Notes: generated by a model not told the origin, from the letters alone. 64,000 nt of DNA from Holothuria scabra (GCA_037179385.1 CM074185.1:12842866-12906865); one strand, 5' to 3'; counted from the first letter of the stretch, positions 1 through 12,456 are shown. Translations and numbers: made by a program.

Positions 1-462
1 TCTTCTTCTTCTACAAACATTAGCAATCTACATCAATTGACTGAATTTTAACTCTACCCATACATGCACTTTTCAACGAGTTTGAAAATTACAAGAAAAA
101 AAATCAAACAGACTTAATTCAGTATTTTAAATACCTACAAGAAATTTAAGACAACTACAATATATACTGAGTAGACAGAGCCAAAGGTGTCTTCTGTATT
201 TAGTGAGGTTCACCATCTAGTGGTATACACACAGCTGTTCATGTGGAGGTACCAGGAAGGATTTTTAACATGGTTTCATACCAAATAAAAATTAAAATAA
301 GAAAGGGGTCATATTCAGCTATTTATGAGACTAAAAATTTGACAAATTGCAAGAAAAAGATGTAAGATTTACTTTGTGAAATGGAAGAACGTAATACTAC
401 AAAACAACAGTGATCACCTAGATCAATTCTTTGCAATGGCATATAGTGGCAAATAGTTAAGG
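1..462. other. Non-coding, no feature seen
   Basis: AT-rich unique-looking sequence, presumed part of the long intron of the minus-strand receptor gene at the right edge. I see no exon, RNA gene or recognisable repeat. Confidence 0.5.
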
Positions 463-712
463 GTTGGGGAGGGGGAGTGGTTGGGGAGGGGGATGGTTGG
501 GAAGGGGGTGGTTGGGAAGGGGGTGGTGTTTGGGAAGGGGGTGGTGTTTGGGAAGGGGGTGGTTGGGAAGGGGGGTGGTTGGGAAGGGGGGTGGTTGGGA
601 AGGGGGTGGTTGGGGAGGGGTGGTTGGGAAGGGGTTTGGGAAGGGGGGTGGTTGGGAAGGGGAATGGTTGGGAAGGGGAATGGTTGGGAAGGGGGTAGGG
701 AGGAGGGAAGGG
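463..712 (+). repeat. G-rich minisatellite (GGTTGGGAAGGGG-type units)
   Basis: About 250 bp of imperfect tandem units of roughly 13-16 bases built on GGTTGGGAAGGGGGT, with variants carrying GTGTTT, GGTTGGGGAGG or GGAAT. Every unit has two or more runs of three to six G, so the plus strand could form many G-quadruplexes. The minus-strand gene would use this plus strand as template. The glycine- or proline-rich frames through it follow from the repeat and are not coding. Confidence 0.9.
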
Positions 713-964
713 GAACTAGTCCCAATTAAGTCTCTTACTCTCTACCAAAAGTCTTGAAGTAGAAAATTTAAAGGTGAAAACATAAATGATGAGCTCACAT
801 TAATTTCCAGCAACCTAATGAAACAGTGAAAATTGGCCCCATACAAATTTACCTGGCTTATCCACTGATATACTGCACTAGAGCAATTTTAAAATTACAC
901 CAATTGAGACTTGAAAAATTTAAGAATGATATGATAAATGAAAACATTTTAGAGCATTACCTAG

Positions 965-1215
965 CATGGGCGTCCGCAGGGGCAAAATTTCTAGGGGGAG
1001 GTAAAACCTCCAAATCACCATGAATTGACACAGAGCATGCAAAAATTTCAGCTCAAAATTCCTCCCAGATCACCGGAAATAGCATTTCTAAAGCCTATTT
1101 TTCGCATAAAAACTTGGGAAACACGTTTTGTTCGGGTTAATTTGATTTTTATACTTTTTTTTCAAATTTTTGATTTTCCAGGGGGGGGGCAAGGGCCCCC
1201 TTGCTCATACCCGCA
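965..1215 (-). mobile_element. hAT-like MITE, family M1, copy 1
   Basis: This matches the element at 59105-59366 over its whole length in the opposite orientation. The left end reads CATGGGCGTCCGCAGG. The right inverted repeat is eroded to ...GCTCATACCCGCA. The flanks TTACCT (957-962 and 1217-1222) look like the remains of a target-site duplication. There is no transposase, so it is non-autonomous. The hAT assignment rests on the CA...TG ends and the 8-bp duplication of the better copy. Confidence 0.7.
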
Positions 1216-1511
1216 TTACCTGTTACCTGGAATGTCTACAGGAATGAAGCAACTCTGTATAAACTTTGGCTCACATCACTTTAAATTGTGCTGGAGATTG
1301 GTGTTCAAGCATCTTTGTGCTGTTTAATGGCTGAAGCATTTTAAGTCCATAAATGAATTAATTGGTTCTTTTGTAAATTTAGCACTATATTTTGTCCACT
1401 CTTTAGATTCCTATACAAAAAAACTGATTTTATCCAGGGATATGCTTAGAGATGTAGGGAAAAAGTCATTCTAGAAAGGAAATCTGAGGCATAAGACATT
1501 ATACATGTTAA

Positions 1512-1812
1512 AAGGGCCAAACCTCTCATCCCAAACTACAATTTTGATATGGATGTACCAAAATTCTCAATTGGCACAGCTCTTTGATTGACAGCTAATT
1601 CAAACAATGCAGAGTACCAAAGCTTATATTACTCAGCATGAACGGTACTGAGAGTGTTTTGATTATATGAACTGAATTTTCTATACTCACCTTGAAGCAA
1701 TGAACTGAGATTGTATCTGGATGAGGATGAATTTCAGATAACTTGGGGAGGGGCTCAAGTAAGAAGGTTAGGAGAATTGGTACTATTTGGGGTGAGAGAA
1801 CTGCATGGGCCT
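1512..1812 (-). mobile_element. TTAA-type MITE, family R1, copy a
   Basis: About 300 bp flanked by TTAA (1508-1511 and 1813-1816). The ends are inverted: AAGGGCCAAACCTCTCATCCC on the left, and GGGGTGAGAGAACT...GGGCCT on the right. It aligns over its length with the R1 copies near 31.5, 35.1, 40.3, 41.4, 51.6, 54.1, 54.6 and 59.6 kb. A TTAA target and AGGG/CCCT ends are typical of piggyBac-like elements. It has no coding capacity. Confidence 0.75.
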
Positions 1813-1816
1813 TTAA

Positions 1817-3465
1817 GTTTGAGTCATTTTGGAAGTACATACCTCTTTTGTACCAAGCATAACAGGTTTACCACACACAAATCAAGCATACAGCCTGAAT
1901 TTTATCATGGGAGAGTTTTTTTTTTTTTTTTTTACAGTGGACTAAGAGGCTGTATGGGGGTCCTCTCCCCTTTGGAGAAAAAAATCTACTTTTTGAGGTC
2001 TACAGATTCAAAATGTAGCAAAATTTGCACCTCTCAAAGACAGTTGGAAGAAATCACCTCTTTTAATTGCAATATTTGCTGTCAAGTATTTTTTTCAAAC
2101 TTATGCATGGCAAGATGCCTAATACAGATGCAACTATGTTTCTTAATAATGTCTTGTCCAAAGGCCAAATGAATAAGAACCTTTTCAATTTTAAGTAATT
2201 ATCTTTTAATAATCAATGCTCAGAGGCCGAGTCCTTCCTTCAAAAGCTTAATAATAGGCCTAATCAGATTGTGCATTCAAGGCCTACAACATGACAACCC
2301 TCTATTGCTAAATAAACTTCTGTTTCTCTTCACTAAGAAACCTATATATAATCCTACTTAACCATGAAACAGTGTGAAATTTTGGTCACGTATGCATCCG
2401 GTCAGCTTTGAGCTTTCCTGCACGTACTTGATCAGACTCTTCTGGCCAACCCCAATAAGACAGTCATTCATTTAGTAAATAAGCTTTGCTTATTTCAATG
2501 GATTGATACAGAATCTTTGAGTACTTCCATAAGAGCTAAGAGGACAACCATCCTTTGAATCAAGATGTCTTTTGAGTGGTCACTCACCGCTTACACAGGA
2601 GTGTTGACACAGTGATTAGAATGGCCACAAGGTAAAGGCCACTTGCAACTGGACACCAAATGAAAAATCAAGAGTTATTTCAGATATCATCCTTAAATTA
2701 GGCCATGTTAGGTGAGTATGTGGGGAAAGTGGCCGACGTACGCCATAACGTGTCGAAAGCACAATTATAGAGAAAAACTGTGACTTCATGACAAATATGC
2801 TGTGTACGTGTGCACTCAATGTGTGATAAAGCAATTGGGTCATCATGATGTACACGTGTATACACTGACATTGAAAATATAACTGTGTTTGGCAATAGGT
2901 TTTCAGTGCAACTGATTTTGTACTAAAAATGATCAACTGCGTAGACTGGTAAGTTTAAAATTTTTAAAAAAAATCACCCAAAATTCCTGTGAATTTTATT
3001 TTTTTTTCTAGGCCTTCAAATACTTTTTCACATGTGCATGACTTTACCAGGTTTTCTGCTTGGTTCCATGCCTTGAAAATCGTTTTGATAGTCACTGGCT
3101 ACAAAAAGTAGCAGTATTGGCTACAGGTACATAACACTTGATGAGGCAAAAAGACTTACTATTAGCCATTTTTGAACAAAATATTCAGTGCTCAGCATAT
3201 ATTAGCTCTTAAACCCCTGTGTGCTCCCCACCCCAATGGGTGATACACTATTAAAAAAAAAAGTCAAAACTGAACACCGCAACACTGGCTTTTTAAAGAT
3301 GTTTTTGACTTTCATGCACACAGTAAATTTGCTACTCTTTGTTGTATATTCCTTCGTATGAATTTTGGATCATCTGGAGTGGATGAGAGAGGATAAAAGA
3401 CATAGTAAAGAAATATTTGGAAAACCGAAAGAATTCAAGCTTAATTTCTCCCAGTGGCAGTGCTA
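1817..3465. other. Non-coding stretch
   Basis: Apart from an 18-base poly(T) run at about 1917-1934, I see only AT-rich non-coding sequence here. The open frame that crosses 1711-2172 starts inside the R1 MITE and runs through the poly(T), so it is not a gene. Confidence 0.5.
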
Positions 3466-3469
3466 AGGA

Positions 3470-3800
3470 TTGTGGTCATGAAGGGTAAATACCCCCCTCA
3501 GATTTTTCCCTTTCTTCCCCAGTTGACCGGAAGTAAGGTCAGTTAGGACTTGGGTCAACTGAAAAAATACACAATACAATGTCCTTTATTTCTAAAAGAA
3601 GGTGGGTAAAATTTATCCCCCCATTTTCATCTCCATTAAAATTAAAAAAAAATGGTCAATATCCTGTTTTTTATAAAAGAGAATCTTGACACTTTTTCAA
3701 TATTTGAACTTACAAAAAAAATGGCTTTTAAAACCCTTCAAATTGCACAGCTGTACAGGGGCTTTTAGGCAAACTTTTGTCCCCCTTAACCCACTTGAAA
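3470..3800 (+). repeat. Diverged dispersed repeat, family R9, copy a
   Basis: It shares an ordered series of blocks with 50930-51205: a poly-C block, a CATTTTCATCTCCAT-like stretch, CTTCAAATTGCAC, GGGGCTTTTAGGCAA and ACTTTTGTC. The copies are diverged. I could not find terminal repeats. Confidence 0.45.
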
Positions 3801-4665
3801 CTGTGTGACTTTGAGGTAGGGAAGGGCGACAAAGATTCAATTTGGACATGGGGTTTAGGGCTAGTCAACCCCACCCCCCTTTTTGTGTTTCTGGCTGAAT
3901 CCCTGCACAATATACCTCTCCTAAGCATTGAATTTTTGCCCTTCAACATTTTCCTCTGCTGCTAGCTTGCAGATCAATTTCAGCATTTTGGATTGAGCCA
4001 CCACTGATTTTTACAATTTTGAAAGATAAGTTACACAATATAAAACCACCATTGAACTTTTGCTGAGTTATCTTCACAGAATGATACTTAATTTTAGAGC
4101 AATAGCAGACATAAAAAATACCATACAGACGTTAACAAATGAAACTTGAGGCACAATATTTTGTCACGGTAACTTTGTGCAGTCCTTACTAGAATATTGT
4201 GACCAAATGTTGAGGGTTTTACACTTTTAGATAGATCAAATGTAATGTATCACTGAGGGCATTTGAAACACCTTTGGCAATCTAGTGCATACTTTCAAAA
4301 GTTAAAAGCTGGATTGGAAAGTGCATACAGTATATTATAATAGGTTGCAAATATTTACAAGCAATATTGCACTGTATCTACTAGTCTAGCTAAACCCACT
4401 TAACTTATTCTAGTTTGCTCCAAGAAACCACAAGCTTGATAAGAGACAGCCAGCGATGCAAACAAAGGCTGAATAATGTGGGTTACAGTATAGATGTACC
4501 ACTGTTTGGGTGGTGTGAAAGACAAGCAGTAGGGAACTTTTTTGTTGACCATTGTTCACTGAAGCAAAAAGGTGTGACAGAGTTTTAATAGGTAGGGAAA
4601 TTCCACATGGTTGAGGAACATGAAAGTGCCGTCATGTTTTGAAACCTTCAACAGTATATTTGCTG
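3801..4665. other. Non-coding stretch
   Basis: AT-rich sequence with no exon-like or repeat signal that I recognise. Confidence 0.45.
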
Positions 4666-4673
4666 AAGTTGAT

Positions 4674-5105
4674 CAGGGCCGTGAACGTGTAGCGATTAAT
4701 CGCTAAACGATCGCAACGCTAAACGATCGCATGTGTAATAAATGTTTAGTACAAAGCTAGGAGGGATTAATCGCAAAACCTGTTTTTGACATTTTGTTAA
4801 AGTATACAAATGGATTAAAAATTTTTTTTTATCCATTTGCATACTCTGATATGATCCCAAGTTTTTGTTAAATGGAACAGTCTGGACATATCTGAACCTT
4901 GTAGACTTCAAAGTTTCAGAATATTTGATTTTACCATGCAAGATTACAACTACTATTACCTCTGCATTACATTCAGTATCAATAACTACATACTGAAATT
5001 ATTTTTTTCTTTTTTTTGTGATAAGGTAATCGTGATTAATTGCTAAACGATCACAAATTTTTGAGGTTAAACCTTTAGTTATTTTGCTAAACATTCACAG
5101 CCCTG
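4674..5105 (+). mobile_element. hAT-like MITE, family M2, copy 1, with 8-bp target duplication
   Basis: A 432-bp element bounded by CAGGGCCGTGAAC and its inverse ...CATTCACAGCCCTG, and flanked by the perfect 8-bp direct repeat AAGTTGAT (4666-4673 and 5106-5113). CAGGG ends with an 8-bp duplication are the hAT signature. Subterminal repeats of GATTAATCGCTAAACGATCGC type occur at both ends. A hairpin (4802-4845) sits inside. No transposase is present. The second copy is at 33377-33747, inverted. Confidence 0.88.
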
Positions 5106-5113
5106 AAGTTGAT

Positions 5114-6095
5114 CAACTCTAAGTGTATGGATTTTGGCTGCAGCTGTGGAAGCTTTTCTCCTTTAAAAAACAAAATTCCACTCGTTACCTTTCCATATTA
5201 TACCAGCTTTCTTGGCAGCTTTCCTGCATTAACACTCTCACAGACATTTCCTTACCCTTGTATCTTAACAGGAAATTCTTTTGATCATAAATATCCATTG
5301 GACATTTTCCTAAACATCTGCAATTTGACAAATGTTTCCCCAGTCTTTTTTTGGTCAAGATGATGTGTAGTACCTATCTGTTCTTACCAGTTAATTAAGA
5401 ATGGATTCAAGCATGACAGCTGACCCATGATATAGATCTCTGAAGGTCAAGTGATTGATCAGTTCATTCTAGTGTCCAATCTGAGGACAAAACCCCCTCA
5501 GGGAGCAGAAACCTTGAGGAGTAAAATTTTGTTTTCTTTCTTTGGCATCCAGTTGAAAGGATTTATGAAAAGTGCCATTTGACAAATTTATGCAGTAACA
5601 TAAATTTAAAAAAGATGCCTTTCCTGAATTTGAATGACTCTATTAAGCGATGTGACAATACTTTGTTAGTAAAATTCAACTTCATTCAGAAAAACCCCTT
5701 TGGTAATTTTTTTTCCTTTTTCATGCTTCACTTGCATTCTGGACTGCTTCAGATGTGGATAGCTGACCATTTCAAATGAATTTTCCAGAAGCTATTTGGG
5801 CCATGATCGAACAACCAACGTGAATAAAGACTGTTTATTTTCTAAGAAACAAGTTAAATTTCCTGTTGGTAGACCTCACAATTCCATGTAGCAATAAATT
5901 TTTGAACTTATGCTTATTACAAAGAGGATCCAAGTTCTCTTTGTTCATGCATCTAAATTTGAAGATAATTCTTGACTGAACACTTTAGATATTGCAAAAC
6001 AACTTAATTTTAAACTACAGTGTGTTGCTTTAGGAGGGTCTGCTCAATTGTCCACTTCTCACTGATCCAAACCCTTCATTAATTTTGCTCATCTC
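5114..6095. other. Non-coding stretch
   Basis: No supported gene. The open frame at 5109-5363 begins in the MITE flank and shows no domain. Confidence 0.45.
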
Positions 6096-6099
6096 AATA

Positions 6100-6195
6100 G
6101 CCCACCCTCCCCTCCACCTGTGGGCTGGGGTTTCAGAATATGCCCAGTACGGTATTCCCCGCCTGTCGTAAGAGGCGACTCCTGTAAATGGGAAG
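6100..6195 (+). repeat. Hairpin motif CCCGCCTGTCGTAAGAGGCG
   Basis: The segment holds ATGCCCAGTACGGTATTCCC followed by a short hairpin, CGCCT-GTCGTAAG-AGGCG (stem of five). I recall similar hairpin motifs from invertebrate repeats, but I cannot name the element. It is single-copy in this window. Confidence 0.35.
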
Positions 6196-6244
6196 ACTTT
6201 CACAGTATTTGAACTGTATGACACTATATAACACATTCGTGTTG

Positions 6245-7285
6245 GTGTGTTTAAATCTTACCTACAGGTACTATCTAGCTATACTCAAGAAACCCCTCTT
6301 CATTGCTCTGTCTATTAAGTCCCATCTTATTAGTCACAAGATCTTGGGGTCTGTAGGGGTGAGGGCCGGTGAAGGGGTAAAGTTAGGGTTTAGGGTAAAA
6401 GGGTTTCAAGTTCAGGGAGAGAGTGTGAGGCGTAATGAAACAGGAAGACCAATAAGACAGGCGTCTACCGACATTATCTCATTCAAGGACTGTTTTATAT
6501 TTTTACAAAGTTGGACAATGGGCCGATTCTTCATTGGGTGAATTTAGAGCTGGAATCAAAATGAATCACATTACCATTGATCTCATTATATGCATGATGA
6601 TCAGACTTGCTATAATATTCCATTTTTCATTTAGTGTCTATGACCTATTTGTTATATCATAGAGTAAATATCACATGAAAGTTCTAGTAAACTAACAGGC
6701 AGAATTGGTACAATGAGCAAAGCTAATAAAAGCGAAACAGAGAGATATAGCTGCGACAAGGCAATATGGTAAGTAAAGGGTTTAATGGACAAGGAGAAAA
6801 AGAATGCTTTCAAATGACAAAAAAGATTCAAACATTTTAAAGTTCAATAAACTTGAAATAATATTCATTGGTTGATTATGGAATTGATATGGCCAGTAAT
6901 CCTCTATGGCTTGCATCTTCCAAATGGTTACATTAAAATGCAAGTTGCATACAACATATCCTCTTGAATGACTGTGGGCATATTTTAGACTGCAGTATTA
7001 ATATGGAAATACTGAAGACTTTTGTTTCAATTCAATTGTCTCTATTGCTCATTAGTTATGTCGTAAAACGACGTTGTAGAGTAAAGCACCGCCCTTAGAA
7101 GGTTTTGCTTCTATGGAAATGGCAAGATCAAGAGCTGGAAATTTTTAAAAGGTCAAATTCATCATGCTCATGAGGAAAGAATTTTACACATGAATGCATA
7201 TACCCTTATGCTCCAAGAAAAAATGTTCTACCTAACACCTTTATGTTAGGACAAGTCTACATGAGGATCAGCTTAAAGGATGAGG
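6245..7285. other. Non-coding stretch
   Basis: No gene seen. A short G-rich run with GGGTTTAGGGTAAAAGGG near 6380-6410 is telomere-like in composition but is not an array. Confidence 0.4.
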
Positions 7286-7299
7286 TTTGAGTCAAATGG

Positions 7300-7660
7300 G
7301 AAATTCAGTGACCTCAACTGGAAGAAGTGCAGTAGACTGGTCCTGCTTTATGATTGTTTCTTGAAGTCATCTGACAATATTTTTTTTTTCTTTTTGAATA
7401 TGACATATACCAGGAGTACCACCTTTTGTTTAACCTTGAAAATTCCCAAATATTACTGAAGATATTTTGCAGAGAAAAAGACATATTCAGTAATATAGTG
7501 CTTAACATTTTAGGACTTCAATACTGCATAGAGAAGGTAAAACAAGCACTTAACTCGGTCCTCCTAAACTTCAAATTCAAGAAGAAAACTTACTGTCACA
7601 TTATTTTCAATAGCCAATCATGGAACAGGACAGTAAATATTGCATTTGTTATGCAAGAAA
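7300..7660 (+). mobile_element. R2-family element with long inverted arms, copy b
   Basis: The left arm (about 7325-7410: AGTGCAGTAGACTGGTCCTG ... TGACAATATTTTTTT) is complementary, with mismatches, to the right arm (about 7560-7650: AAGAAAACTTACTGTCACAT ... CAATCATGGAACAGGACAGT). The left arm also matches 40770-40860. This is a fold-back MITE with arms of about 80 bp. The two overlapping frames inside it are repeat-derived. Confidence 0.55.
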
Positions 7661-7824
7661 ATTCATCCTTTGAAAACTAACATTTATTGACACAGTGTGA
7701 TAGATAATAAGGCAGTTTGATAGCCTTCTGCTAAAGAAACAAGTTTCCCACAAATAGAAATTCAGTCCTTTGTTGCTAAAGAATAATTTGTTCATGTTTA
7801 TTACCCTGATTCATATTCCAGGTA

Positions 7825-8165
7825 CATGCCGTGACGTCGCTTCTTGAAAAAGGAACATAGACACCCCAGTACATCAAAGGCCGTGTGGGGTGTAACTAAT
7901 ATCTGAGTTAATTGTTACATGATCTAAGGCCTCAAATGAGCTATGCTTTCACTGTGTTCACACTGCGTGAAAAGCAATTAACACATGCTGACTGACCTGT
8001 TAGCTAACCCCAAATGTTACGTAACTTTTTGTGTATTGAAACACGTCTTTTACTGTCAATCAATAAATCAGATATGAAACTTGACACAATCAAGTCTGCA
8101 TGTAGTGAGCTTCTTTTCCTCCCTGAAGCGATAAGAGTTAATCAGGAGGAGAAGAAGGATGTAAC
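7825..8165 (+). repeat. Dispersed repeat R5, copy a
   Basis: It shares ordered blocks with 53100-53360 (same strand) and, inverted, with 17220-17410. The blocks are GTGACGTCGCTTCTTGA, CCCCAGTACATCAAAGGC, GTGTGGGGTGTAA, AAAGCAATTAACACATGC, CTAACCCCAAATGTTA and GTTAATCAGGAGGAG. No coding capacity or clear terminal repeat was found. Confidence 0.65.
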
Positions 8166-8217
8166 AAAAAGGAAGAGGAAACTTTTCATCATGTAGACCC
8201 TAGAAGCCACTTAAATA

Positions 8218-8385
8218 CAGTTGGAACTTATAAGGAATTTAGGCAAATTCAACTGGGTTAAAGTAAATATTCCAGTTGAAAGCAGTAGTTCCAACCCAAA
8301 TTAACCCAGTTGGTTTAACACGGAATTCGGTCAAAACTAACAGGAGCCAGTTGAACCAAGTTAGACTGGTCAATGGGTTCAACTG
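8218..8385. mobile_element. Short Tc1/mariner-type MITE
   Basis: A 168-bp element whose ends CAGTTGGAAC and GTTCAACTG are inverted and flanked by TA (8216-8217 and 8386-8387). Internal copies of CCAGTTGA and CAACTGGGTTAA in both orientations make it partly palindromic. CAGTTG ends and a TA target fit Tc1-like elements. There is no transposase. Confidence 0.6.
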
Positions 8386-8389
8386 TAAC

Positions 8390-10262
8390 TTGAACCAGAG
8401 TAATTATATGAATCTCTATGAGCCTCCCCTCTTCATCTATGTATAAAAAACACACTCTTTTATTGATTTGAGGAGAGAGATGGTTTGTGATCACACTTAC
8501 ATGTCTAAAAATTTAAGGCCTAAAAAGTGTTGTCAGTTAAAAAAGTTTATGTCAGTGATTTTTTCATACCTTGGTTTGATCAATGAGATGGGTCTATATT
8601 TTTATGAAACATACATAAAAAGGGAGACCTTAACAGCACTGGGTTCAACTTGTGATTCTCTCTGTATATTGCACTATATCAAAAACATCCCAATTTCAAA
8701 CTTCAATTCCAATTTCCCTCTCCTCCAATTTCAAAATTATTGGTCATGTGATATTTTTCAGCTAGCGGTAACTCAGTTCTATTATCTTTTCTGTTGAAAG
8801 AAATTTGTGTGACTTCATGCAAAGTTCTCCAATAAGATATCATCCGATATTTACCTAATACTGCACATGCCCTCAGGCAAAAATCTCATTGAAGAGGTTT
8901 TCATATGTACATTCTAATAAGCCACAGGCTACTCAGATCACGTTCAAATTCTCAACATCCTTCAAGGTAGAAATGAATCTAAAACTAAAATGGGGGGCAC
9001 AATAAATTTCCAATGATGAGAAGTATTCGATTCCACGTACTTGATATTGGTATTGTGATGCATTTATTCACTTTCCAATTAAAACCTTTCTCATCACCTT
9101 ATATTAAAATTTGATGAGAGTCACGCAAGAAATGCAAAGTATACAAAGTCCCAACGTCACAAACAAAGACGAAACTGGAATTGACACTTCCCGATGGGCT
9201 TAAACAATGTTTGTTTCCTTAAGTATTTTTGCAAATTTAATATAAGATCTTCAACTATAGATCAAGACAGATTAAACCCGATTGATGTAATATGAGAAAC
9301 ATAGCATTTTACTGGATAAAATCTGTTTTTTATGGTCAAAACACCCACTCTATTTCTAATTTAAGCAAAGTGTTACCATGGTCACTAATCACACAATGCT
9401 GTATATGTTTCACAACATACATAGATAAAGTAAGTTAATTTTTCAACCCCATTTATCAGATCACCCACGAAAAAATTATATGGCCTTCACAAGTTTTTAA
9501 TCTACCGTCAACTTGGGAGCTGAGGAGGGGAAAGGAGAGGAGAGGATGGGAGCAAACTGTGGGTATAGGGTGTACCAGGCTTAGGAATGGAATACATTTG
9601 TTGCATCTATAATGTATCTGTTTAACTCACATGGCCAGCAATGTGTTTTAGTTTGAAGCAGCTGTGGAATCTGAATCTTGAATCTGGGGGTCATAACTTG
9701 GCCATTGTTTTAATGATAGAAAACTGCAAATAACCAATTGACTTTGAGGTTGCTATCAGGTGTTCCCAGTCCAAACAATGACTAGGGGTGTATGGCACTG
9801 CTAAAATATCAAGAAATAATGCTCGTTTGTTAACACACTTTTGGTTGATTTTGGATCTTGTTGTCTTATTTGATATGTTTTTTGTCCCTATTACCAGTGA
9901 ATTTGACACAATTGTCAAGAAGTTTTGAATTTTATTCCCACATTTTTCAATTTTATTTTTGTGTACAACTTTACTACATGAACCAATTTTCAAATTCATT
10001 TTATAACTAACTTAGCCACTGAATTCAATTCTAGGCACATTTAACTTGGAAAAAGCAAATCATTTCTTCAGAATCCTTTGAAGGTGGATGCATGCATGCC
10101 CAGTATAATATAGTTAATGGCAAAAATATGCCATTTTACTGCTTGGTTCAGAAATCAAAGTCAAAGTATAAATGTCCACCATTCAATCTAAGAGGAGCAC
10201 CACCATGATCGGCATAAGAAAGAGAGGAAAATCTCCTAACAATAAAATCTCAAACACCACGT
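8390..10262. other. Non-coding stretch
   Basis: No gene or strong repeat seen. The open frames at 8468-8797 and 9691-9999 have low-complexity AT-rich codon use and no recognisable domain. Confidence 0.45.
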
Positions 10263-10267
10263 TTTAA

Positions 10268-10617
10268 AGGGAAATATTGTGTTTATTTTACAATAAAAAT
10301 TGATCCTTATAAAATTGATATTTATCAACACAGAGTAATAGAATATTGAAAATTAGGTAGTGTGGCAGCATTCCTTCCAAGAAATAAATTTATTAGGGAT
10401 AGAAATTCAATTATTGGTTGTTCATGATTAATTTGTTCACCAAAACTTTCAAAATTCCAAATGATGCTACTTTCACAACTTACTCTTCTTGTGCATTACA
10501 TTATGAGGAGAGTGGAGACAAAGCTACAGTATTGCCAAGGTTAATTGTTGAGATTAAATGGTTTGAGCCATTTTCTTTGTACTCAATTCTGAAGCTTCTT
10601 AAACACAATATTTCCCT
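10268..10617. mobile_element. piggyBac-like MITE with perfect terminal inverted repeats
   Basis: A 350-bp element with TTAA on each side (10264-10267 and 10618-10621). Its ends are perfect 18-bp inverted repeats, AGGGAAATATTGTGTTTA and its complement at 10600-10617. A TTAA target and AGGG/CCCT ends fit the piggyBac superfamily. The interior, including the 67-codon frame at 10418, is AT-rich and non-coding. Confidence 0.85.
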
Positions 10618-10621
10618 TTAA

Positions 10622-12456
10622 AATCTACAGGAGTAGTAATTTCTTTGTTTTATGCAATATTTAAGTCCTAACATTTCAACAAAAGAAATTTAACAAAGAG
10701 AAATAATTAGAAATTTGAGAAAGCTGTATGTTTTGCCATTGTGCATTCCAAGCAACTGCTAAAACGTTTTTGATTGTGGCATGATATAGTGTTACAGAAA
10801 GTACTTTGCCCTAAATCTCTTTCAAGAAAATTTTTCTTTACTGACCTACAAAAAACAGGGAAGTACATCTTTAATATTCACAAACACCTATAAGATATTC
10901 ATTTCCTTTAGATTTATGTTCTTTCCGTAAATGGAACAAAACATGTCATTGACACACGATTCTTGTTTATCATATGTATGTTTATATTGTACCTTCACTA
11001 TTGATTTCATACAAATGGATTCTAACAATCACAGTCCATTGAAGGGGATGGGGCACCTGGAGAGCATACAAGCAGGTCACACGTACTATCCCACGCAAAT
11101 GTCTAAAAAGCATAAGAAATTAACTGGTATTGATTAACATTTTTACACAATGGTTACTTTTTGTATGCAATCAGATGTAGTAATTCAAATTTCTTTTCGA
11201 ATAAAGTTCTCCAGTGTATCCCCAAAGTAAAGACGTAATGACATACTGGAGAGTAAAATCAATAATACTGAAATCTTTACCAAGAGACAATTAACTAATA
11301 ATCTTAAATGTCACAATCCTTTCTTCTGAACTATAAGATGCATCACACAAAAGTGCAATGCTGAAAATGCTGCACAATCCATATTATCCATTCAGTTACA
11401 ATGTGACAAGTATAATGTGACAAGTATAATGCAACATATATTTACAATGCTACTGATATTGTTACAATTTAGCTGGGTGGACTTCTATAATTTAAAAATT
11501 GATGGAATGTGTTCACACCTGATAGTACGTAAAGTAATTTGTTTGCAAATACCTGAAGGGAAAGTATATATATGCCCTACAAACTTCCCACAAAAATTGT
11601 TGTATTTTAGTCACAGAAGACAAGCTCTAATTCATAGCCCAATTTGATTAAGATGTTTGAAGATTCCGTTAACAATTCAATTTTCATATTTCTATGAAGA
11701 AGTACTGGAGCGAAAAGATTAGTATTTATTGAAAGCAGCACACTTACTGCAGGAGTGCAATCAATGAATGCCAACCATTAAAACAGCTAAGATTAAATGG
11801 AGGAAATGCTTTCACGTAACCAGTCTTATATGCAAAGGTGAAGGTTGCTGTGAGGCAGTAATACTTAAAATAGGACAAAAATTGTAACTGTGGCATGCAT
11901 GCCAAATGTGTGCTTTTTGGAGGTCAGATTTAAACTGCATGAATACATTACCTATTCAAACTAAATATGAATTGAGTCTTTGAAGGAAACTTCATACTTG
12001 AAGGCATGAGCACTATGTGTAGGCTATCCATTGTATATCTCAAGTCTATAAAGACAAACCCTTTTCAAAGTATTTAATAAGCAACATGCACATACTTCAT
12101 ACCAATAAAACTTCACTTGGTGTCAGAAGTGGGATAATTGCCCCTTGTAACTTTCAAAAACTTAATCTATTGTTTGCTGCTTTCAATGACAAAGTTGAAA
12201 CATTAAGTTTTGAAATTTTCTTTTAAAGGTATAGAGCTGCAGATCAACTCTTGTTTGAACTATGTGGCCTATGTTTGAATAAAAAAATTTGGTATCAAGG
12301 GCAAAGAGCATTCCACCTGGACATTTTTGTTAACCAATACCATGGTTTGTTGTTTTTGTGAATTGCTGCAAACCAAGTCTTCAAGCAGTGTGCTGGCCCT
12401 TGTGCATGAATATTACAGGCAATCTGAATCTGGCTTTTTTTTAACTTGCTCACATG
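10622..12456. other. Non-coding stretch
   Basis: No gene seen. A small tandem duplication of AATGTGACAAGTAT lies at about 11401-11430. Confidence 0.45.

Noticed and set aside
464..757. Glycine/tryptophan-rich frames in three phases, and a proline-rich frame on the other strand
   Set aside because: All come from the G-rich minisatellite; simultaneous open frames in several phases are a sign of repeat, not coding.
1711..2172. 153-codon frame
   Set aside because: It starts inside an R1 MITE and crosses a poly(T) tract.
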